A stretch of DNA of 64,000 bases from the NCBI RefSeq assembly GCF_043789415.1, contig NZ_JBDLLW010000001.1, positions 310,001 to 374,000 of the forward strand, given 5' to 3'. The position numbers and the translations under genes are program-made. The notes below the pieces were generated by a model that did not search any database, was not told the origin of the DNA, and saw only the letters and a program-made list of their open reading frames with translations. Below are positions 60,981 through 64,000 of the stretch, one piece after another. The first letter of the stretch is position 1. Every line of letters begins with the position of its first letter. This DNA is from Renibacterium sp043789415 (lineage in GTDB: Bacteria; Actinomycetota; Actinomycetes; Actinomycetales; Micrococcaceae).

Positions 60981-61715
60981 CTAAGTCCACTCGGAAGAAC
61001 GCACCAGAATGCAGCCGGAATCGGGGCAGAAGACGATCTCGTCTGCCGCCGCTTTTGAAATATCCGCCAGGTCCCCGGGGCTGAGCTGCATCCCAGATCC
61101 CTCCGAAGTGCCGTGGAAGAGGCGGGCCGCGCCGATCCCACGCCGTTCCAGAGTACGTTCGTAGACCGCTAGCAGACCGTCCTCAAAGCTTTCCGCGAGT
61201 GCAGAGCGCTTGGCCTGAGTGCTTTGATGCTCCGCCAAAACATCGGCTAGCGAAGCATCGACCTCCTTCTGCACCAAGTCCAGCTGGCCCTCCAGACCCT
61301 GCACTACCGACTGCCGGGTTGCCCGACGAGCGGAGACCTCTTCCAAGCGCTCCATCACCTCGAGTTCCGCGTCCTCCAAATCGGAACGGCGTTTGGCCAA
61401 TGAAGCCAGATCTGCCTGCAACGCCATCAGATCTTTGGATAGACCACCCGCGTTCAGCCGCGCTTCATCGCGCTCCATCCGGCTGACCACCTGGGCGACG
61501 TCGTCCTCTGAACGCTTGAGTTCGAGCTGGGTATCGGCGAGTTCGATGCTCAACTGGCCCAAAGCCGCCTGCGCCTCGGAAAGCTCACCCTGCAACTGGC
61601 TGAGCCGAGGGTCTGCCCGTAGCGTCTTGGCCTGTTTATCCAGGCTCTTGAGCTTACCGTCAAGCGCTTGCAAATCCAGTAGTCTCAGTTGCTCAGCCGG
61701 AGCAGCTTTCGCCAT
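60981..61715 (-). CDS. CdsZ-type C4 zinc-ribbon/coiled-coil protein, zinc site degenerate
   Basis: A 244-residue protein with a long coiled coil (~15-175) and a C-terminal ribbon. Actinobacterial relatives (Rv2229c type) have two CxxC pairs. Here the first pair reads FHGTSEGSG with no Cys, and the second is C-PDSG-C, with four residues between. Zinc binding in the normal way is unlikely. It lies next to a Nif3 gene as in mycobacteria. AGAGGG precedes the ATG. Confidence 0.85.
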   Translation of the reverse strand: MAKAAPAEQLRLLDLQALDGKLKSLDKQAKTLRADPRLSQLQGELSEAQAALGQLSIELADTQLELKRSEDDVAQVVSRMERDEARLNAGGLSKDLMALQADLASLAKRRSDLEDAELEVMERLEEVSARRATRQSVVQGLEGQLDLVQKEVDASLADVLAEHQSTQAKRSALAESFEDGLLAVYERTLERRGIGAARLFHGTSEGSGMQLSPGDLADISKAAADEIVFCPDSGCILVRSSEWT

Positions 61716-61762
61716 CAGTACCCTCTTCTCAGTAAAAACCTATTGTCCAAGCCTACGGCCAC

Positions 61763-62665
61763 TTAAGCCATACCGGGGGTCAAAATGAAATCCCAGGGAT
61801 CGGTATTGACCTGGCTCACCCTCAACTCGACGTCAAAACCCTGATCTCCCAAGACATTTCCCAAAGCTTCGGCCGCGGCGGGCAACCATAACCATTCCGA
61901 GGCGAAGTGGGAAAAATCAATCAGGTAGGGGCGTCCGTCTGGTCGTCCTTCCCTGGCTTCCGAGGCCGGGTGGTGACGTAAGTCAGCGGTCAGATAAACA
62001 TCAGCGTTGGCGGCTTGTACCGCACTGAGCAGGGAATCCCCCGCACCTCCGCAGACCGCGATGCGACGGACCAGCCCCTGCCGGTCCCCGGCCACTTTGA
62101 CTCCACCCGCGACAGCGGGCAGAACGCTGAAGACCAAAGCCGCGAAATCCCCCAGCTGCATGGCCTGCGGCAGCTCGCCGATCCGCCCAATGCCTTCCTC
62201 AGGCAAACCATGACGCGCGGCTTGAAGCGGCTTGACCTCTTCCAGGCCAAGAGCATCCGCGATAACATCGGAGACCCCGCCCACCGCAGAGTCACCATTG
62301 GTGTGCACCGCGAGCAGGGCGCAACCACCCTCGATCAGGGCGTGCACAACTTTGCCCTTCCCGCTCGTCGCCGCCACCGAGGTGACCCCCCGCAGCATCA
62401 AGGGGTGGTGGGAGATCAGCAGATCCGCACCCCAGTCAAGGGCCTCTTGCACGACCTCAAGGGTCGGATCAACCGCAAAAAGGATCTTCTGCACCGGATT
62501 GGCGGGCCGGCCGACCACCAAACCGACGGCGTCCCAGTCCTCAGCCAATGATTCGGGCCACAGTTCCTCAACCGCTAATAGCACTTCGGCGAGTGTCGCC
62601 GGTTGACCTGTGTCACGCTCATCTTCCTCAACCGTCTGATCCGTTGCTGGCTCACTGTGGTCCAT
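61763..62665 (-). CDS. Nif3-like dinuclear metal center protein
   Basis: A 300-residue Nif3/YbgI protein. The metal ligands are in LLISHHPLML (two His) and AVHTNGDSA (His, Asp). DFSHFASEW supplies the C-terminal His/Glu. It forms hexameric toroids of unknown function and is often placed with the zinc-ribbon gene, which follows by 47 bases. ATG 62665 follows TAGGAT by six bases, a leaderless start. Confidence 0.9.
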   Translation of the reverse strand: MDHSEPATDQTVEEDERDTGQPATLAEVLLAVEELWPESLAEDWDAVGLVVGRPANPVQKILFAVDPTLEVVQEALDWGADLLISHHPLMLRGVTSVAATSGKGKVVHALIEGGCALLAVHTNGDSAVGGVSDVIADALGLEEVKPLQAARHGLPEEGIGRIGELPQAMQLGDFAALVFSVLPAVAGGVKVAGDRQGLVRRIAVCGGAGDSLLSAVQAANADVYLTADLRHHPASEAREGRPDGRPYLIDFSHFASEWLWLPAAAEALGNVLGDQGFDVELRVSQVNTDPWDFILTPGMA

Positions 62666-62748
62666 AGCCCCATCCTATGTCGCGCTTCTGTCGCCCCTGC
62701 CCGAGAGCGCCTCGGGAATCTTCTGCCCGTTCCGAACATTGAAAGAGC

Positions 62749-63273
62749 GTGAAGACTTTTATCTTAGGCGGCGGCTGCTTCTGGTGCCTCGATGCCATTT
62801 ATCAAAAAACCCGTGGTGTCACTGAAGTCGTCTCCGGGTACACCGGTGGCTACACCACCAACCCCGATTATGACTCGGTCTCTTCAGGCGTCACCGGGCA
62901 CGCCGAAGTAGTAGCCGTGACTTTCGATGAAACAGTGATCCCGGAGGAAGTGATCCTCGATCTCTTCTTCGTTTCGCACGATCCCACCACTTTGAATCGT
63001 CAAGGCTACGATGTGGGCACCCAGTATCGCTCCTCGATGTTCTACCTTGACGCCGAGCAGGAGGCTGCTTTCCAGGCAGCGATTGAGCGGGCCCAGGCAC
63101 TGTGGTCGGACCCGATCGTCACCGAAGTGACACGGTTGCCGAAGTTCTATCGGGCTGAGGAATACCACCAGGATTTCTACGCTAAGCATCCCGAACAGGG
63201 TTATTGTCAGGTGATCATCAATCCCAAGTTGGCCAAAGCCCGAAAATATTACTCTTCGTGGCTGGTAGCTTAG
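62749..63273 (+). CDS. msrA: Peptide methionine sulfoxide reductase A
   Basis: Reduces Met-S-sulfoxide in proteins. The 174 residues begin with GGGCFWC (catalytic C10 and C13), followed by GYTGGYTTNPDYDSV and GHAEVV. YRAEEYHQDFY is the substrate-binding part, and the resolving Cys is in GYCQVI. The start is GTG 62749. No msrB gene follows. Confidence 0.94.
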   Translation: MKTFILGGGCFWCLDAIYQKTRGVTEVVSGYTGGYTTNPDYDSVSSGVTGHAEVVAVTFDETVIPEEVILDLFFVSHDPTTLNRQGYDVGTQYRSSMFYLDAEQEAAFQAAIERAQALWSDPIVTEVTRLPKFYRAEEYHQDFYAKHPEQGYCQVIINPKLAKARKYYSSWLVA

Positions 63274-63372
63274 ATTTCGGAGCTTCACGCTGACTAGGAT
63301 TTGCAAGGACTTTTAGCAATCCCTCAAGCCCCCCAAAGGCTCCGACCCAGAAGCGACTCAGATAGGAATCCG

Positions 63373-64000
63373 ATGGCTGCGATCTATGAGAACGTCACCG
63401 AATTGGTTGGACGCACTCCGCTCGTGAAACTCAATAGGCTGACCGAGGGCCTGGCCGCGACGGTGGCCGTGAAGCTTGAGTTCTACAATCCGGCGAACAG
63501 CGTGAAGGACCGGATCGGCAAGGCTATCATCGACGCAGCCGAAGCCTCAGGTGCGCTCAAGCCCGGGGGTACCGTGGTGGAAGGCACTTCTGGGAACACC
63601 GGTATTGCGCTCGCCATGGTCGGCGCGGCTCGCGGTTACAAGGTCATTCTGACCATGCCGGAGACCATGTCCACTGAGCGTCGGGTGATGCTACGGGCCT
63701 ATGGTGCCGAGATCGTTTTGACGCCGGGTTCTGAAGGCATGCGAGGCGCGGTGGAAAAAGCCAAAGACATCGTGGCCGCCACGGAGAACGCCATCTGGGC
63801 TCAGCAATTCGCTAATCAGGCCAATCCAGCGGTGCACCGGGCCACCACCGCCGAGGAGATCTGGAACGATACGGACGGCGCCGTGGACATCTTCGTCTCG
63901 GGCGTCGGCACCGGCGGGACCATCACCGGCGTAGGTCAGGTGCTGAAGGAACGCAAGCCCGGTGTTCAGGTGATCGCCGTGGAGCCCAAAGACTCCCCCA
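63373..64000 (+). CDS. cysK: Cysteine synthase A, 3' end cut by window edge
   Basis: O-acetylserine sulfhydrylase; 209 residues are visible. The PLP Lys is in NPANSVKDRIG, and the substrate loop is EGTSGNTGIALAM. SGVGTGGTITGVG is the phosphate loop of PLP. ATG 63373 has AGGAA seven bases upstream. In many actinobacteria cysE follows, but this lies outside the window. Confidence 0.95.
   Translation, partial: MAAIYENVTELVGRTPLVKLNRLTEGLAATVAVKLEFYNPANSVKDRIGKAIIDAAEASGALKPGGTVVEGTSGNTGIALAMVGAARGYKVILTMPETMSTERRVMLRAYGAEIVLTPGSEGMRGAVEKAKDIVAATENAIWAQQFANQANPAVHRATTAEEIWNDTDGAVDIFVSGVGTGGTITGVGQVLKERKPGVQVIAVEPKDSP

Overview
The window looks like chromosome of a high-GC Gram-positive bacterium of the family Micrococcaceae (Arthrobacter / Renibacterium / Psychromicrobium type). 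I infer this from protein resemblance, a mycothiol-type oxidoreductase, an actinobacterial T-box before ileS, two mannosyltransferase-like GT-C proteins, and gene order. rne, ndk, DUF4233, folC, valS, clpX, clpP2/clpP1, tig, nei, rpiB, an Rv2466c-like gene and pepN all lie within 30 kb, as they do around Rv2444c-Rv2467 of Mycobacterium tuberculosis. The species cannot be fixed from sequence reading alone.

Layout. 1-3.3 kb: 3'-truncated rne (minus) and a divergent VKOR-type membrane protein. 3.3-10.9 kb (minus): ileS-folC-DUF4233-ndk and then trpS. Both synthetase genes have RNA switches: a T-box before ileS and, before trpS, an attenuator with an 11-codon leader peptide carrying one Trp codon. 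The ndk-trpS gap holds two 70-nt direct repeats and a perfect 53-nt palindrome. 10.9-17.3 kb: an EEP-fold protein, two SDR proteins, an AbiEi/DUF559 endonuclease-like gene bracketed by two 90-nt imperfect palindromes, and valS. 17.4-23.4 kb (minus): DsbA-like reductase, RDD protein, and the proteostasis set clpX, clpP2, clpP1, tig, with a GNAT remnant and a possible ClgR box before clpP1. 23.4-29.7 kb: tRNA-Pro and tRNA-Gly, a nei-rpiB-membrane protein-NadX-like operon, and pepN. 29.8-38.2 kb: OsmC, epimerase, MscS, truncated globin, TesB, EttA, a lipoprotein and a frameshifted MFS transporter behind a MerR-type promoter. 38.4-43.9 kb: an accessory-looking stretch with SSB, two TetR/oxidoreductase pairs, tRNA-Arg and a DinB protein. 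43.9-52.9 kb: map, alkD, two GT-C mannosyltransferases, orn, tRNA-His, acyl-CoA dehydrogenase-def, a GNAT-type acyltransferase and a secreted HNH nuclease. 53-55.4 kb: two tandem secreted S1 serine proteases with a shared upstream element. 55.5-64 kb: chorismate mutase, RNase P RNA, a GAF protein, GapB, an OYE reductase, YaaA, a CdsZ-type protein, Nif3, MsrA and the start of cysK.

A theme across the window is leaderless transcription. At least a dozen genes, and the trpS leader peptide itself, show a TANNNT -10 box with 6 (occasionally 7) bases before the start codon and no Shine-Dalgarno sequence. The most unusual item is the DUF559 gene: its last codons and stop lie inside one of two flanking palindromic repeats, so the gene and repeats may form one mobile or self-recognising unit.
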